The translations under genes were made by a program, and so were the position numbers. Positions 1-9,015 of a stretch of 47,770 bases of DNA are shown here, in pieces. Numbering within the stretch: position 1 is the stretch's first letter; each line of letters opens with the position of its first letter. The DNA is taken from NCBI GenBank assembly GCA_021824095.1, contig JAKALQ010000008.1:1-47770 (forward strand), written 5' to 3'. The stretch comes from Actinomycetes bacterium (lineage in GTDB: Bacteria > Actinomycetota > Actinomycetes > S36-B12 > UBA5976). The notes under the pieces were generated by a model, which saw nothing but the letters and a program-made list of their open reading frames with translations, ran no database searches and was not told where the DNA came from.

Positions 1-231
1 GAACCAGTGGCGGCCCACCTGATCGGCGCGGAAGCCCTTGAGGCCGAGCCCCGAGAGCACGGCACGTCGCTCACTGCCGGTGAGGTCGGTGAGGTGCCGT
101 GGGGGCATCGCACCACGCGGCACGGTGAGGTCGGCCACGCCAGGCGCCGGGATCATGGCCCCGAGCGTTGCGGCATCGCTGGACGCAGCGACGCCATTGG
201 CATCGATGCCGGGAGTGCAGGACTCGGTCAT
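1..231 (-). CDS. rlmN: Dual-specificity RNA methyltransferase RlmN, N-terminal fragment (cut by window edge)
   Basis: Radical-SAM enzyme family that methylates C2 of A2503 in 23S rRNA and A37 of some tRNAs. Only the first 77 residues are visible. The radical-SAM cysteine cluster lies outside the window, so the call rests on the N-terminal helical domain. That part contains PPRHLTDLTGSERRAVLSGL and then GLKAFRADQVGRHWF, the usual RlmN accessory-domain pattern. The ATG (231-229) overlaps the cdsA stop by 4 nt (ATGA), so translation is coupled to cdsA. The order frr-cdsA-rlmN is standard in actinobacteria and supports the call. Confidence 0.85.
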   Translation of the reverse strand, partial: MTESCTPGIDANGVAASSDAATLGAMIPAPGVADLTVPRGAMPPRHLTDLTGSERRAVLSGLGLKGFRADQVGRHWF

Positions 232-1043
232 ACGCCCATCCAGGTGAAGGCAATCCAGGCCACGAGGGCATTGATGAGCAGGGAGTCGAGGCGATCCATG
301 AAGCCACCGTGGCCGGGCAGGGCGTGGCTCATGTCCTTCACCCCGAGGTCGCGCTTGATGGCGCTCTCAGCGAAGTCACCCACGGTGGCCGTGAGCGACA
401 TGACGAGGCCCAGGGCGATGCCCTGCCAGGGTCGAACGTCGAGCATGTGCGGCACGAGCAGGCCACCGATGAGGGCCTGCGCCACGAGCGACCCCACGAG
501 CCCCTCCCAGGACTTCTTGGGGCTGATCGACGGCGCGATGGGGTGCCGTCCGAAGAAGACGCCCGCCGCGTAGCCACCCGTGTCATTGCCGGCGGTGAGC
601 AGCACCATGGCGATGACGCGTTCGGCACCGTGGGTGCCCGCGCTCATGGCGGTGGCGAAGCCGACGAGCAGTGGCACGTAGGCGATGACGAGCACGGAGG
701 CGGCGAGGTCGTCGAAGTAGCCCTCGGCGCCATGGCCGAGGCGCACCGCCGCGAGCACGACGACGGTGCCGGCGAAGATGCCGAGCGACACCTCGGGGTT
801 GAAGGCGTAGGCGAGGGCGGGGATGACGACCGCCGCCGGGTAGGCGACCGGGCGCACGACGCGCCGCCCGTGGGTCGCCAGCGCGTTCGCAAGCTCGCGC
901 ACGGCGAGCAGGGAGGCCGACATCGCGATGGCGACGAAGGCGGGCCGGAACCAGAACAGGGACCCGGCGAGGAGGGCGAGGAGTCCGACACCGACAGCGG
1001 TGGCCGCAGGCAGGTCACGGCCTGCGCGGCCACCGCTGTGCAC
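228..1043 (-). CDS. cdsA: Phosphatidate cytidylyltransferase
   Basis: Integral membrane enzyme (271 aa) that makes CDP-diacylglycerol from phosphatidate and CTP, the branch point for phospholipid synthesis. Several hydrophobic helices run through the protein. The C-terminal 45 residues carry the CdsA signature: SAIKRDLGVKD followed by LPGHGGFMDRLDS, with the conserved K-R, K-D, H-G-G and D-R-x-D residues. The GTG start at 1043 follows frr by 17 nt and has AGGA about 8 nt upstream. The same frame stays open upstream through frr, but that part is out-of-frame frr sequence. The stop overlaps the rlmN start by 4 nt. Confidence 0.93.
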   Translation of the reverse strand: MHSGGRAGRDLPAATAVGVGLLALLAGSLFWFRPAFVAIAMSASLLAVRELANALATHGRRVVRPVAYPAAVVIPALAYAFNPEVSLGIFAGTVVVLAAVRLGHGAEGYFDDLAASVLVIAYVPLLVGFATAMSAGTHGAERVIAMVLLTAGNDTGGYAAGVFFGRHPIAPSISPKKSWEGLVGSLVAQALIGGLLVPHMLDVRPWQGIALGLVMSLTATVGDFAESAIKRDLGVKDMSHALPGHGGFMDRLDSLLINALVAWIAFTWMGV

Positions 1044-1060
1044 GGTGGAATCCTGCAACG

Positions 1061-1618
1061 TCAGACCTCGAGCAATTCGGCTTCCTTGTGTCGCAGCACC
1101 TCGTCGATGTGCGACTCGTGACGCTTCGTGAGCTCGTCGAGCTGCTTCTCGGCACGCGCCACCTCGTCCTCGCCGACGTGGCCGTCCTTCTTCAACTTCT
1201 CCAGCCCGTCCTTGGCGTGACGACGGATGTTGCGCACGGTGACACGGGAGTCCTCGGCCTTGTGCCGTGCCACCTTGATGAACTCCTTGCGACGCTCCTC
1301 GGTGAGCTGCGGGATCGAGACGCGGATGACCACGCCGTCCGACGTGGGGTTCACCCCGAGGTCCGAATCGCGGATGGCCTTCTCGATGTTGTGCATGGCG
1401 CCCTTGTCGTAGGGCGTGATGACGACCATGCGCGCCTCGGGCGTCTGGAAGGAGGCGAGCTGCGGCAACGGGGTGGGGCTGCCGTAGTAGTCGACCGAGA
1501 TCTTCTGGAACATCGCGGCACTCGCACGCCCGGTGCGGATGGTGGCGAAGTCCTCCTTGGCGACGTCGACGGCCTTCCCCATCTTCTCCTCGGCCTCGAG
1601 CAGGATGTCGTCGATCAC
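1061..1618 (-). CDS. frr: Ribosome recycling factor
   Basis: RRF (185 aa, the normal family length) splits post-termination ribosomes together with EF-G. The N terminus [18 protein letters not shown] and the central RTGRAS, the [15 protein letters not shown] region and the C-terminal long-helix segment ([22 protein letters not shown]) are characteristic. The GTG start overlaps the pyrH stop (GTGA), so the two genes are translationally coupled. It forms one unit with pyrH, cdsA and rlmN. Confidence 0.97.
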   Translation of the reverse strand: MIDDILLEAEEKMGKAVDVAKEDFATIRTGRASAAMFQKISVDYYGSPTPLPQLASFQTPEARMVVITPYDKGAMHNIEKAIRDSDLGVNPTSDGVVIRVSIPQLTEERRKEFIKVARHKAEDSRVTVRNIRRHAKDGLEKLKKDGHVGEDEVARAEKQLDELTKRHESHIDEVLRHKEAELLEV

Positions 1619-2406
1619 TGTGCACTCCTCGTGTGGATCAGGGTCCCAATCCTCTCACCGCGGACGGCGCGGGCGATATTGCCCTCGACGAGCAGGTTGA
1701 AGACATGGATGGGCAGGCGATTGTCCTGGCAGAGGCTGATGGCGGTGGCATCGGCCACCTTGAGCCCCCGCGTGAGGACCTCGTGGTGGGTGAGGTCGGC
1801 GAAGCGCGTCGCGGTCGGGGTGGTGCGTGGGTCAGCGTCGTACACACCATCGACGCCCTTCGCCATGAGCACGACCTGGGCGTTGATCTCGAGCGCGCGC
1901 TGCGCCGCGCAGGAATCGGTGGAGAAGAAGGGGACGCCGAGGCCGGCGCCGAACACGACGACGCGGCCCTTCTCAAGGTGGCGGATGGCGCGAAGCGGCG
2001 TGTAGGGCTCGGCCACCTGCCCCATGGCGATGGCGGTCTGCACCCGCGTGGGGCATCCCTGCTTCTCGAGGAAGTCCTGCAGGGCGAGGCAGTTCATGAC
2101 CGTGCCGAGCATGCCCATGTAATCGGCACGCGAGCGGTCCATCCCGCGCTCGGCCAGCTGGCCACCGCGGAAGTAGTTGCCACCGCCGATGACGACGGCC
2201 ACCTCGGTACCACCTCGGACAACCGCGGCGATCTGGCGGGCAATGGACTGCACCACGTCGGGGTCGACGCCCAGGCCACCGCCGCCGGAGAAGGCCTCGC
2301 CGGACAACTTGAGCAGCACCCGCTTCCAGCCGCCCTCCGGGGCATCGGGCCAGACCTCGAGGGTGCCCTCAAGTTGCGGTTGGACGATCTCGGGCTCGGC
2401 GTTCAT
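1615..2406 (-). CDS. pyrH: UMP kinase (uridylate kinase)
   Basis: Bacterial amino-acid-kinase-fold UMP kinase (263 aa), hexameric in the family, converting UMP to UDP with ATP. Visible motifs are [11 protein letters not shown] near the N terminus, [11 protein letters not shown], and [13 protein letters not shown] with ALQDFLE, followed by the [12 protein letters not shown] and LPIHVFNL core near the C terminus. The frame extends 32 codons further upstream. The ATG at 2406 is preferred because GGAGG sits 6 nt before it and because the upstream part overlaps the tsf terminator hairpin. Confidence 0.96.
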   Translation of the reverse strand: MNAEPEIVQPQLEGTLEVWPDAPEGGWKRVLLKLSGEAFSGGGGLGVDPDVVQSIARQIAAVVRGGTEVAVVIGGGNYFRGGQLAERGMDRSRADYMGMLGTVMNCLALQDFLEKQGCPTRVQTAIAMGQVAEPYTPLRAIRHLEKGRVVVFGAGLGVPFFSTDSCAAQRALEINAQVVLMAKGVDGVYDADPRTTPTATRFADLTHHEVLTRGLKVADATAISLCQDNRLPIHVFNLLVEGNIARAVRGERIGTLIHTRSAQ

Positions 2407-2536
2407 GCGCACCTCCGAGGACATGAGTCTGCCAGCAGGCCCCGCCCGATGCGAGGCCCAGGGTTGGGTCGGACACACCACGGCCGTCCCGCCCTGCGGC
2501 ATGCGCGCCGCGAGGGGTGGGACGGCCGGGTCTGGA
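2407..2536 (-). terminator. tsf terminator and pyrH promoter/leader gap
   Basis: Non-coding gap between tsf and pyrH. A strong hairpin starts about 9 nt after the tsf stop. Its outer arms are 2482-2494 and 2515-2527 (13 bp with one G-T pair), and its inner arms are 2496-2500 and 2507-2511. There is no T-tract after the stem, which is common in high-GC actinobacteria. The hairpin separates the rpsB-tsf unit from pyrH-frr-cdsA-rlmN. The pyrH promoter should lie at about 2410-2480, but I could not identify clear -35/-10 boxes. Confidence 0.6.
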
Positions 2537-3349
2537 TCAGCCTGCGACAGCGAAGCGCACGAAGCGCGAGACGCTCGTGCCGTTGGCGTCGAGGAAGGCC
2601 TTCACGGACTGCTTGGAGTCCTGCACGGACGGCTGCTCGAGGAGGACGACCTCCTTGAAGAACCCGTTCACGCGACCCTCGACGATCTTGGGGAGGGCTG
2701 CGTCGGGCTTGCCCTCCTCGCGGGCCGTGGCCTCGGCGATGCGCTTCTCGTTCTCCACGACATCTGCCGGCACCTCGTCACGGGTGACGAACTGCGGGCG
2801 CATGGCCGCGATCTGCATGCCGATGGCACGCGCGATGTCGGCCGAACCGGCGTACGCCACCATGACGCCGACCTGCGGGGGCAGGTCCTCGGAGCGCTTG
2901 TGCAGGTAGATCGCGACGTCACCGTCGAACGAGGCCACCTGACCGAGCTCGAGCTTCTCACCGATGACGCCGGCGAGGGCGCCGATGGCGTCGGCAACGG
3001 TCTCGCCCGTCGGCAGGGCGAGCGCGAGCGCCGCCTCCACCGAGGTGGCACCGGCCGCAGCGACGGCGTCGACGATGCGGGCAGCGAGGGCCTGGAAGTC
3101 CTCGTTCTTCGCAACGAAGTCGGTCTCGCACTGCAGCGCGATGAGGGCGTTGCCGGAGGAGGCGACGAGCCCGTTGTTCGCGCTGCGCTCGGCACCACGC
3201 TTCGCGGCCTTCGCGGCACCCGAGATGCGCAGGATCTCGACGGCCTTGTCGAAGTCGCCGTCGGCCTCCTCGAGGGCCTTCTTGCACTCCATCATGCCGG
3301 CAGCGGTCATGTCACGGAGCTTCTTCACGTCTTGGGCACTGATGGCCAT
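2537..3349 (-). CDS. tsf: Translation elongation factor Ts
   Basis: EF-Ts (270 aa) is the guanine-nucleotide exchange factor for EF-Tu. The N-terminal UBA-like domain is clear ([19 protein letters not shown]), followed by [14 protein letters not shown]. The Tdf-like motif follows in the dimerisation core ([15 protein letters not shown]). The ATG start has AGGA 7-8 nt upstream. It lies 59 nt after rpsB, with an 11-bp hairpin in the gap. The gene pair is conserved nearly everywhere in bacteria. Confidence 0.97.
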   Translation of the reverse strand: MAISAQDVKKLRDMTAAGMMECKKALEEADGDFDKAVEILRISGAAKAAKRGAERSANNGLVASSGNALIALQCETDFVAKNEDFQALAARIVDAVAAAGATSVEAALALALPTGETVADAIGALAGVIGEKLELGQVASFDGDVAIYLHKRSEDLPPQVGVMVAYAGSADIARAIGMQIAAMRPQFVTRDEVPADVVENEKRIAEATAREEGKPDAALPKIVEGRVNGFFKEVVLLEQPSVQDSKQSVKAFLDANGTSVSRFVRFAVAG

Positions 3350-3371
3350 GTTGCAATCCTTCGGGACATGC

Positions 3372-3396
3372 GACGACCCGCATGCTGCGGGTCGTC
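3372..3396 (-). terminator. rpsB-tsf intergenic hairpin (attenuator-like)
   Basis: A perfect 11-bp inverted repeat (arms 3372-3382 and 3386-3396, loop 3383-3385) lies in the 59-nt gap between rpsB and tsf. It has no T-tract. In other bacteria a partial terminator or processing site between these two genes sets the S2:EF-Ts ratio, and the same role is inferred here. Confidence 0.5.
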
Positions 3397-3408
3397 ACGG
3401 GGCTGGAA

Positions 3409-4263
3409 TCAGGCTTCGGGTGTCGCCTCGGGGGCGGCGTCGGTGGCCTCGACGGCCGGCGCCTCGGCTGCGGGGGCCTCGGCTGCGGGGGCCTCACCGG
3501 CACCGGCGAGGAGCTCCTGCTCCCACTCGGCCAGCGGCTCGTCCGCACCGACGGTCTCGCCGGACTTCACCGCGGCGCGGGCCATGAGACCCTCGGCAGC
3601 GGCATCGGCGATGATGCGGCTCAGCAGCTCGACGGCGCGGATCGCGTCATCGTTGCCGGCGATCGGGTAGTCGACCTCGTCCGGGTCGCAGTTGGTGTCG
3701 AGGATCGCGATGACCGGGATGCCGAGCTTGCGGGCTTCCTTGACCGCGAGGTGCTCCTTCTTGGTGTCGACGACCCAGATGGCCGAGGGCACCTTGTGCA
3801 ACTCCCGGATGCCGCCCAGGAGGCGCGACAGCTTGTCCTTCTCACGACGGAGGATGAGCAGTTCCTTCTTCGTGAGGCCTGACGCGGCGGTGTCGTTGAG
3901 GTCGCGGCCCTCAAGCTCCTTGAGGCGGGCGACACGCTTGGAGACGGTGCCGAAGTTGGTGAGCATGCCGCCGAGCCAACGCTCGTTCACGTAGGGCATG
4001 CCGACGCGCGTGGCCTGCGCCTTGATGGGCTCCTGGGCCTGCTTCTTCGTGCCGACGAAGAGGATGGTGCCGCCGTGGGCGACGGTCTGCTGCACGAACT
4101 CGTAGGCGCGCTCAATGTGCCCGAGCGACTGGTTGAGGTCGATGACGTAGATGCCATTGCGCTCAGCGAGGATGAAGCGCTTCATCTTGGGGTTCCAGCG
4201 GCGAGTCTGGTGTCCGAAGTGGACACCGCTCTCGAGCAGCTGGCGCATCGTGACGACGGCCAT
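3409..4263 (-). CDS. rpsB: 30S ribosomal protein S2
   Basis: S2 (284 aa), a late-assembling small-subunit protein. The N terminus [20 protein letters not shown], then [12 protein letters not shown] and the IYVIDLNQ segment, are diagnostic. [10 protein letters not shown] and [14 protein letters not shown] follow. The C-terminal tail is Ala/Pro/Glu-rich (about the last 40 residues) and longer than in E. coli, as is usual in actinobacteria. The ATG at 4263 has GGAAGGA upstream. The 33 codons that stay open further upstream belong to the leader. Confidence 0.97.
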   Translation of the reverse strand: MAVVTMRQLLESGVHFGHQTRRWNPKMKRFILAERNGIYVIDLNQSLGHIERAYEFVQQTVAHGGTILFVGTKKQAQEPIKAQATRVGMPYVNERWLGGMLTNFGTVSKRVARLKELEGRDLNDTAASGLTKKELLILRREKDKLSRLLGGIRELHKVPSAIWVVDTKKEHLAVKEARKLGIPVIAILDTNCDPDEVDYPIAGNDDAIRAVELLSRIIADAAAEGLMARAAVKSGETVGADEPLAEWEQELLAGAGEAPAAEAPAAEAPAVEATDAAPEATPEA

Positions 4264-4488
4264 GGTCGTTCCTTCCGTGGGCGTGGGACGCCCGTCTCGT
4301 TGTCGCGCCACCGGCGGGTGGCGCCCTGATGACCGTGGGTGTCCGTCGATGCCGAGGCACACGATGACGGGACCCGTGGGTGGTCATGCGAATTCCCGTG
4401 CTGTTGCACAGGTGCCCGAAGCCTACCGCGCTTCCACAGGGGCCCCGAACCGCGGCACGTGGCGCGAGCGGGCGGCTGCGCTCACCCC
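4264..4488. promoter_or_regulatory. Divergent rpsB / M23 promoter region with rpsB leader hairpin
   Basis: 225-nt gap between divergent genes. On the rpsB side, a perfect 8-bp stem with a 4-nt loop (arms 4305-4312 and 4317-4324) ends about 40 nt before the rpsB start and would form in the leader RNA. It could be an S2 autoregulatory element or a simple leader stem; the sequence alone cannot decide. No confident -10/-35 pair was found for either gene. Confidence 0.35.
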
Positions 4489-4929
4489 ATGCGCCCCATG
4501 CCCCTGCTGCTGACCCTCGTGCTCCTGCCCATCACCACCCCGGCGCCACCTGCCCTCCGGCCGCCGGTGCGTCCGGCCGTGGTGGTCGCCCGCTTCCACG
4601 CCCCGATGGACGAGTACGGCGCGGGGCACCGCGGCATTGACCTGCGGGCCCTGCCCGGCACACCGGTGGTGGCGCCGATGGACGGGATCGTCACCTTCGT
4701 CGGCACCGTCGCCGACAAGGACGTCGTGAGCATCACCGATGGGCCGCGGATCGCCTCCATGGAACCGGTGCGGTCGGCCCTGCCGATCGGTCGTTGGGTC
4801 CGCTCGGGCGACGTGATCGGGACCGTCGGCCAGGGTGGGCACTGCGATCGCCGCTGTGTGCACCTCGGCCTGCGGGTGGACGGCACCTATCGGCCACCGC
4901 TCACCCTGCGGGCACGGCTGCTGCCCTGA
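4489..4929 (+). CDS. Secreted M23-family peptidase-like protein next to rpsB
   Basis: Small LytM/M23 domain protein (about 146 aa), expected outside the membrane to cut or bind peptidoglycan. A short hydrophobic N-terminal signal (MRPMPLLLTLVLLPITT) is followed by the zinc motif H47-x3-D51 (HRGIDL), the APMDGIVTFVG core, and C123-V-H125 in place of the usual H-x-H. The His125 zinc ligand is kept, while the position normally held by the catalytic His is Cys. A Cys pair (HC...C) around this site may form a disulfide. The start is uncertain: no good Shine-Dalgarno is seen and ATG 4498 is an alternative. An M23 gene divergent from rpsB is common in actinobacteria. It ends 1 nt before the xerC stop. 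Confidence 0.8.
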   Translation: MRPMPLLLTLVLLPITTPAPPALRPPVRPAVVVARFHAPMDEYGAGHRGIDLRALPGTPVVAPMDGIVTFVGTVADKDVVSITDGPRIASMEPVRSALPIGRWVRSGDVIGTVGQGGHCDRRCVHLGLRVDGTYRPPLTLRARLLP

Positions 4930-4930
4930 C

Positions 4931-5836
4931 TCAGGCTCGTGGATGGGCCCGCTCGAAGGTCTCACGCAACCGGTCGAACGACACATGCGTGTACAGCTGC
5001 GTGGTGGCGAGCGACGCGTGTCCAAGCAGCTCCTGCACATGGCGCAGGTCGGCCCCTCCCTCGAGCACATGGGTGGCGGCGCTGTGGCGCAGCGCATGCG
5101 GACCGATCTGCGGCACATCCGGCAACTGCCGCACGAGCCGTTCGAGCACCGTGCGCACCGTCCGTGGATCGATGCGGCCACCGCGCGCACCGAGGAAGAG
5201 CGCGGCACCTGACTGCGCCGCCACGAGGGCCGGTCGCACGAGGAGCCAGTCATCGAGTGCGGCCGATGCCGGGGCACCGAAGGGCACCACACGTTCTCGT
5301 CGGCCCTTGCCGAGCACGCGCACCGTGCGTCCGTCACGGTCAAGGTCCGCGAGGTCAAGCGCCGCGCACTCGCCCACACGGATGCCCGTGGCGTAGAGCA
5401 GTTCGAGCAGGGCGCGGTCGCGGTGGTGCACCGGGTCACCGTCGTCCGCACGCGTGCTGGCAAGGTCGAGCAGGTGCGCGGCCTGGTCCTGACGCAGCAC
5501 GGTGGGCAGTCGGCGCGGCACCTTGGGACTCACCAGCGCCGCACCGGCGTCGGTGGCGGCGAGGCCGGAGCGCGAGAGCCAGGCGGTGAAGGTGCGGATC
5601 GAGGCCACCCGACGCGCCACCGTCTTGTCGCTCGTCGCCTCGCGCTCGAGGGCGAGCCAGCGCCGGAGCACCGTGAGCGTGAGGGCACCGGGGTCGACCA
5701 CACCGAGGTCGGAAGCCACGTCGGCGAGGCGCCGCACATCACCCGCATAGGCGCGGATGGTGTGCTCGGAGAGGTGGCGACCGTCGCGCAGGTGCCCGAC
5801 GTAGCCCGCGACGGCCTGCTCCCATGCTTCCTGCAC
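4931..5836 (-). CDS. xerC: Tyrosine recombinase XerC-like
   Basis: Site-specific tyrosine recombinase (301 aa, normal for Xer) that resolves chromosome dimers at dif with a partner XerD. The N-terminal SAM-like DNA-binding domain covers about residues 1-95 ([19 protein letters not shown]). The full catalytic set is present: R153 (GIRVGE), K177 ([11 protein letters not shown]), H247 and R250 ([10 protein letters not shown]), H273 (LLGHASL) and Y282 (LYTHV). The GTG start at 5836 lies 32 nt after the dprA stop. The frame is open further upstream only as antiphase dprA sequence. The position between dprA and rpsB is the usual actinobacterial one. Confidence 0.93.
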   Translation of the reverse strand: MQEAWEQAVAGYVGHLRDGRHLSEHTIRAYAGDVRRLADVASDLGVVDPGALTLTVLRRWLALEREATSDKTVARRVASIRTFTAWLSRSGLAATDAGAALVSPKVPRRLPTVLRQDQAAHLLDLASTRADDGDPVHHRDRALLELLYATGIRVGECAALDLADLDRDGRTVRVLGKGRRERVVPFGAPASAALDDWLLVRPALVAAQSGAALFLGARGGRIDPRTVRTVLERLVRQLPDVPQIGPHALRHSAATHVLEGGADLRHVQELLGHASLATTQLYTHVSFDRLRETFERAHPRA

Positions 5837-5867
5837 GGCCTCACGGTGCTGCCCGCGATGCGGCGGG

Positions 5868-6983
5868 TCAAGTGGCCGCGCCGCGCAGGGCCCGGACCCG
5901 CCGCCAGGTGCCGTCCACCTCCTCGGCCACGAGCCCCCGGTGCTGGAGCATGGCGAGGGCGGCCAGGATCGCTGGCGTGCCACCTGGCAGCTCGGCCCGC
6001 TCGAGCAACGTGGCGATGCCACAGGATCCGCGACTCGGCAGCGCCTCGTGCACGGCACGTTCATCGAGGTCGAGGTCATCCCACTCGCCAAGCGGTGCGG
6101 TGGGCTCCGGGACGGCGACGGCACCGAGCGGCTCCACGAGCGACAGGACGTCCTCTGCACTGGTGACGAGGGCTGCGTCCGACTGCAGGAGCGCGTTGGA
6201 CCCCGCATGCTCGGGTCGGAGCACGGAGCCGGGCACCGCCATGCCCACCCGATGCAGTGCGCGGGCGTGGGCGTAGGTCGAGATGGACCCGCTGCGCAGG
6301 CGCGCCTCCACCACGACGGTGCCGTAGGCCAGCGCCGCGATGAGCCGGTTGCGCACGAGGAACGCGGGCCGCGTCACACCACTGCCCGGGAGGGCCTCGC
6401 TCACGAGCGCCCCCGTGACGGCGATGCGCTCGAGCAGGTCGGCATGCTCCGCGGGGTAGGGCACGTCCACGCCGGACGCGAGCACTGCCACCGTGACCCC
6501 GTCGACCGCCAATGCTCCGAGGTGGGCGGCACCATCGATGCCGATGGCCCCACCACTCACCACGGCATTACCGTGCCGGGCGATGCCGGCGGCGAACTCC
6601 GATGCCACCCGTCGCCCATCGTGGGTGCAGGCCCGAGCGCCGACGATGGCGACCGACCGACGGTCGAGCAGGGTGTCAAGGCCCGGACCGCGCACCCACA
6701 GGGCCCACGGCTCGGCGGCACCGAGGTCACGCAGTTGCGGGGGCCAGGCCGGATCGTCCGGCAGGAGCAACCGGGCCCCACTGCGTCGGGCACGCTGCAG
6801 GACATCGTCGGGGTGCAGCGCCGCGATGCGCCGGACCATCCATGGGGGGACGATGGCTCGGCCACTGGTGAGCAGCTGCCAGGCGCCGTCCACCCCGAGC
6901 TCCCGGCAGGTGCGATTGAGCTCTGATGTGGGGTCGCTCATGAGCGAGCCGATGACCGCTGCGCGGAGGCGATCGAGGGTCAT
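5868..6983 (-). CDS. dprA: DNA-processing protein DprA
   Basis: DprA/Smf (371 aa) binds single-stranded DNA and loads RecA during natural transformation. The Rossmann-like core is clear: [13 protein letters not shown], then [30 protein letters not shown] and the [14 protein letters not shown] segment. The N-terminal part is SAM-like and the C-terminal 80 residues look like the winged-helix DML1 domain. The ATG overlaps the comM stop by 4 nt, so dprA is coupled to comM. DprA and ComM are kept in many actinobacteria without proven competence. Confidence 0.95.
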   Translation of the reverse strand: MTLDRLRAAVIGSLMSDPTSELNRTCRELGVDGAWQLLTSGRAIVPPWMVRRIAALHPDDVLQRARRSGARLLLPDDPAWPPQLRDLGAAEPWALWVRGPGLDTLLDRRSVAIVGARACTHDGRRVASEFAAGIARHGNAVVSGGAIGIDGAAHLGALAVDGVTVAVLASGVDVPYPAEHADLLERIAVTGALVSEALPGSGVTRPAFLVRNRLIAALAYGTVVVEARLRSGSISTYAHARALHRVGMAVPGSVLRPEHAGSNALLQSDAALVTSAEDVLSLVEPLGAVAVPEPTAPLGEWDDLDLDERAVHEALPSRGSCGIATLLERAELPGGTPAILAALAMLQHRGLVAEEVDGTWRRVRALRGAAT

Positions 6984-8518
6984 GCCGCCCACCGCCCACC
7001 GGCATCGCGCAGTCGCATCGCCAGGGCGATGTCCTGGGCGTCCGGGGCGTCGCGCCCCGCAAGGTCCGCGCAGGTCCAGGCCAGGCGCAGCATGCGATCG
7101 ACACCACGGGCGGATGGTCGCTCCGGCCTATCGAGCATGGCGTCGAAGCGACGTGACACGTCGCTCGGCAGGGGCCAGTCGCGCCGCAGGACGGGACCCG
7201 GCACCTCGGCGTTGAGCCGCCACGGCGTGCCCGCGTAGCGCCGCGCCTGCCGCGCCCGCGCGGTGGCAACGCGTGCTGCCACTGCAGCGGAGGGCTCGGC
7301 CGAGGCGTTGGCCGCCAGGGCCATCTCGTGCGGTGCCGGCGTCTCGACCACCACCCGCACGTCGATGCGATCCATGAGCGGCCCCGACAGGCGACCGAGG
7401 TAGCGACGGCGCTGCGTTGGCGTGCAGGTGCAGCGGCCATGCCGGTCGAAGGCCTGCCCACAGGGGCACGGGTTTGCGGCCAGTACGAGCTGGAAGCGCG
7501 CTGGCAGCAGCACCGTGAAGTCTGCGCGGGCAATGGCCACGGTGCCCGACTCGAGCGGCTGCCGCAGGGCATCAAGGACATTGGCAGCGAACTCCGGGGC
7601 CTCGTCGAGGAAGAGCACACCGCGATGGGCCGCCGTGATGAGGCCGACACGGGGCCGGGCACGACCGCCACCGATCACCGCGGTCGCGCTCGCCCCATGG
7701 TGCGGCGCGGCAAAGGGCGGCTCGGTGATGAGGCCCACCGGACGGTCATCGATGACGGAGCGGATGGCCGACACCTCGAGGGCGGTCTCCCGGTCGAGCG
7801 GCGGCAGGATCGACGGCAGTCGTTCTGCCAGGAGGGTCTTGCCAACGCCTGGCGGCCCCAGCAGTGCGAGGTGGTGGCCTCCCGCCGCAGCGACCTCGAG
7901 CGCGAACTTGGCGGAGGCCTGCCCGCGCACTTCGGCGAGGTCCGGCACCGGTGCGAGGCTGTCGGTCGGCGCACATGGCATGCCACCCTCGTCGCCAACC
8001 TCACAGTCGACGCCGATGCAACGCAGCGCATGGCCCAACGACCCCACCGCGATGACGTCGAGGTCGTCGACGAGCGCCGCCTGCGCCGCGTTGGCCCTCG
8101 GCACGATGATGCGGCGGTACCCCCAACGCCCGGCAGCCCGGGCAATCGGCAGCACCCCGCGCACCGGACCCACCCGGCCGTCGAGGCGCAGTTCGCCGAT
8201 GACGACGGTGCGCGCCAACAGCGCTGGGTCGATCCGCCCGTCAGCGGCGAGGACGGCGAGGGCGATGGCAAGGTCGAGGCCGGAGCCGAACTTGGGCAAC
8301 CACGCTGGGGACAACCCCACCGTGATGCGCCGCTGCGGCCAGGGGAAGCCCGTGCACACAATCGCCGACCGCACCCGGTCGCGCGCCTCCTGCACGGCCG
8401 TGTCGGCGAGGCCGGTGATGGCCATGCCGACGAGCCCGTCGGCCAGGTGTGCCTCCACCTCGACGACATGTGCCTCGACGCCCACGACGATGGCGGTGGA
8501 TGTGCCGGCGAGCCGCAT
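6980..8518 (-). CDS. comM: ComM / YifB family Mg-chelatase-like AAA ATPase
   Basis: AAA+ helicase-like protein (512 aa). In transformable bacteria ComM promotes branch migration during recombination. The N-terminal Lon-like domain (about residues 1-180) includes GLSPAWLPKFGSGLDLAIAL. Walker A is GPPGVGKT at residues 221-228 and Walker B is GVLFLDEAPEF. A Cys-containing segment (CPCG...CTC) precedes the sensor region, as is usual for the family. The ATG overlaps the yraN stop by 4 nt. An upstream extension of 37 codons in the same frame is antiphase yraN sequence. Confidence 0.94.
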   Translation of the reverse strand: MRLAGTSTAIVVGVEAHVVEVEAHLADGLVGMAITGLADTAVQEARDRVRSAIVCTGFPWPQRRITVGLSPAWLPKFGSGLDLAIALAVLAADGRIDPALLARTVVIGELRLDGRVGPVRGVLPIARAAGRWGYRRIIVPRANAAQAALVDDLDVIAVGSLGHALRCIGVDCEVGDEGGMPCAPTDSLAPVPDLAEVRGQASAKFALEVAAAGGHHLALLGPPGVGKTLLAERLPSILPPLDRETALEVSAIRSVIDDRPVGLITEPPFAAPHHGASATAVIGGGRARPRVGLITAAHRGVLFLDEAPEFAANVLDALRQPLESGTVAIARADFTVLLPARFQLVLAANPCPCGQAFDRHGRCTCTPTQRRRYLGRLSGPLMDRIDVRVVVETPAPHEMALAANASAEPSAAVAARVATARARQARRYAGTPWRLNAEVPGPVLRRDWPLPSDVSRRFDAMLDRPERPSARGVDRMLRLAWTCADLAGRDAPDAQDIALAMRLRDAGGRWAA

Positions 8519-8874
8519 CACGCCACCCCCTCGACATGCTGCACCTGCGTGAGCCCGGCATCGTCGACGAGGACGCTCACGACATCGATGCGCAGGACGG
8601 CGCCCCGCGGACGATGCTCCGCACACCACAGCCCCGCGAGTCGACGCAGCCGGCCGACCTTGGCGGGCGTCACCGCCTCGAGCGGGCTGCCGTAGCGCAG
8701 GCTCCGCCGTGTCTTCACCTCGCAGACGGCAAGCACACCCGCGCGCTCCGCCACGATGTCGAGTTCACCGGCGGCACACCGCCAGTTGCGATCGAGCACC
8801 TGCCACCCGTGGGTCATGAGATGGCGGGTGGCGAGTTCCTCGCCGTACCGCCCCAATGCGTCCTTCTTCTGCAT
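8518..8874 (-). CDS. YraN family endonuclease-like protein (UPF0102)
   Basis: Small protein (118 aa) of the YraN/UPF0102 group, which has a restriction-endonuclease-like fold. Its cellular role is unknown. Motifs seen are GRYGEELATRHL, then GWQVLDRNWRCAAGELDIVA and VCEVKTRRS, giving the E-D-ExK nuclease set. ATG 8874 is chosen because GGAGG lies 6 nt upstream. The longer frame beginning near 9099 runs through the sqr promoter and is not supported. It is the first gene of the yraN-comM-dprA set. Confidence 0.9.
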   Translation of the reverse strand: MQKKDALGRYGEELATRHLMTHGWQVLDRNWRCAAGELDIVAERAGVLAVCEVKTRRSLRYGSPLEAVTPAKVGRLRRLAGLWCAEHRPRGAVLRIDVVSVLVDDAGLTQVQHVEGVA

Positions 8875-9015
8875 CTCGCACCTCCACGCTGACCCCATCC
8901 GGGGGGTGCGACAGCGCCTGGGCAGGACCGGGGTAAATGTGGAGGAATGCCCCTTCCGCGGCGCCTGTGGAGTTCCATATGATGCTGTTCTCCAAGTACC
9001 CCGGGGGGTATAGCT
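8875..9015 (+). promoter_or_regulatory. sqr promoter with CsoR/CstR-like palindrome
   Basis: Gap between divergent yraN and sqr. TATGAT at 8978-8983 is a good -10, but the -35 is weak (TTCCGC near 8955). The pseudo-palindrome TACCCC-GG-GGGGTA at 8997-9010 lies just after the expected transcription start and includes the G-run that serves as Shine-Dalgarno for the GTG at 9016. CsoR-family repressors (CsoR, CstR) bind palindromes of this C-tract/G-tract kind, and CstR controls sulfide-oxidation genes in Firmicutes. The regulator itself is not in this window. Confidence 0.5.

Noticed and set aside
1041-1625. Extension of the cdsA frame upstream through frr
   Set aside because: The added sequence is antiphase frr. 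A GTG at 1043 with AGGA upstream gives a normal CdsA length.
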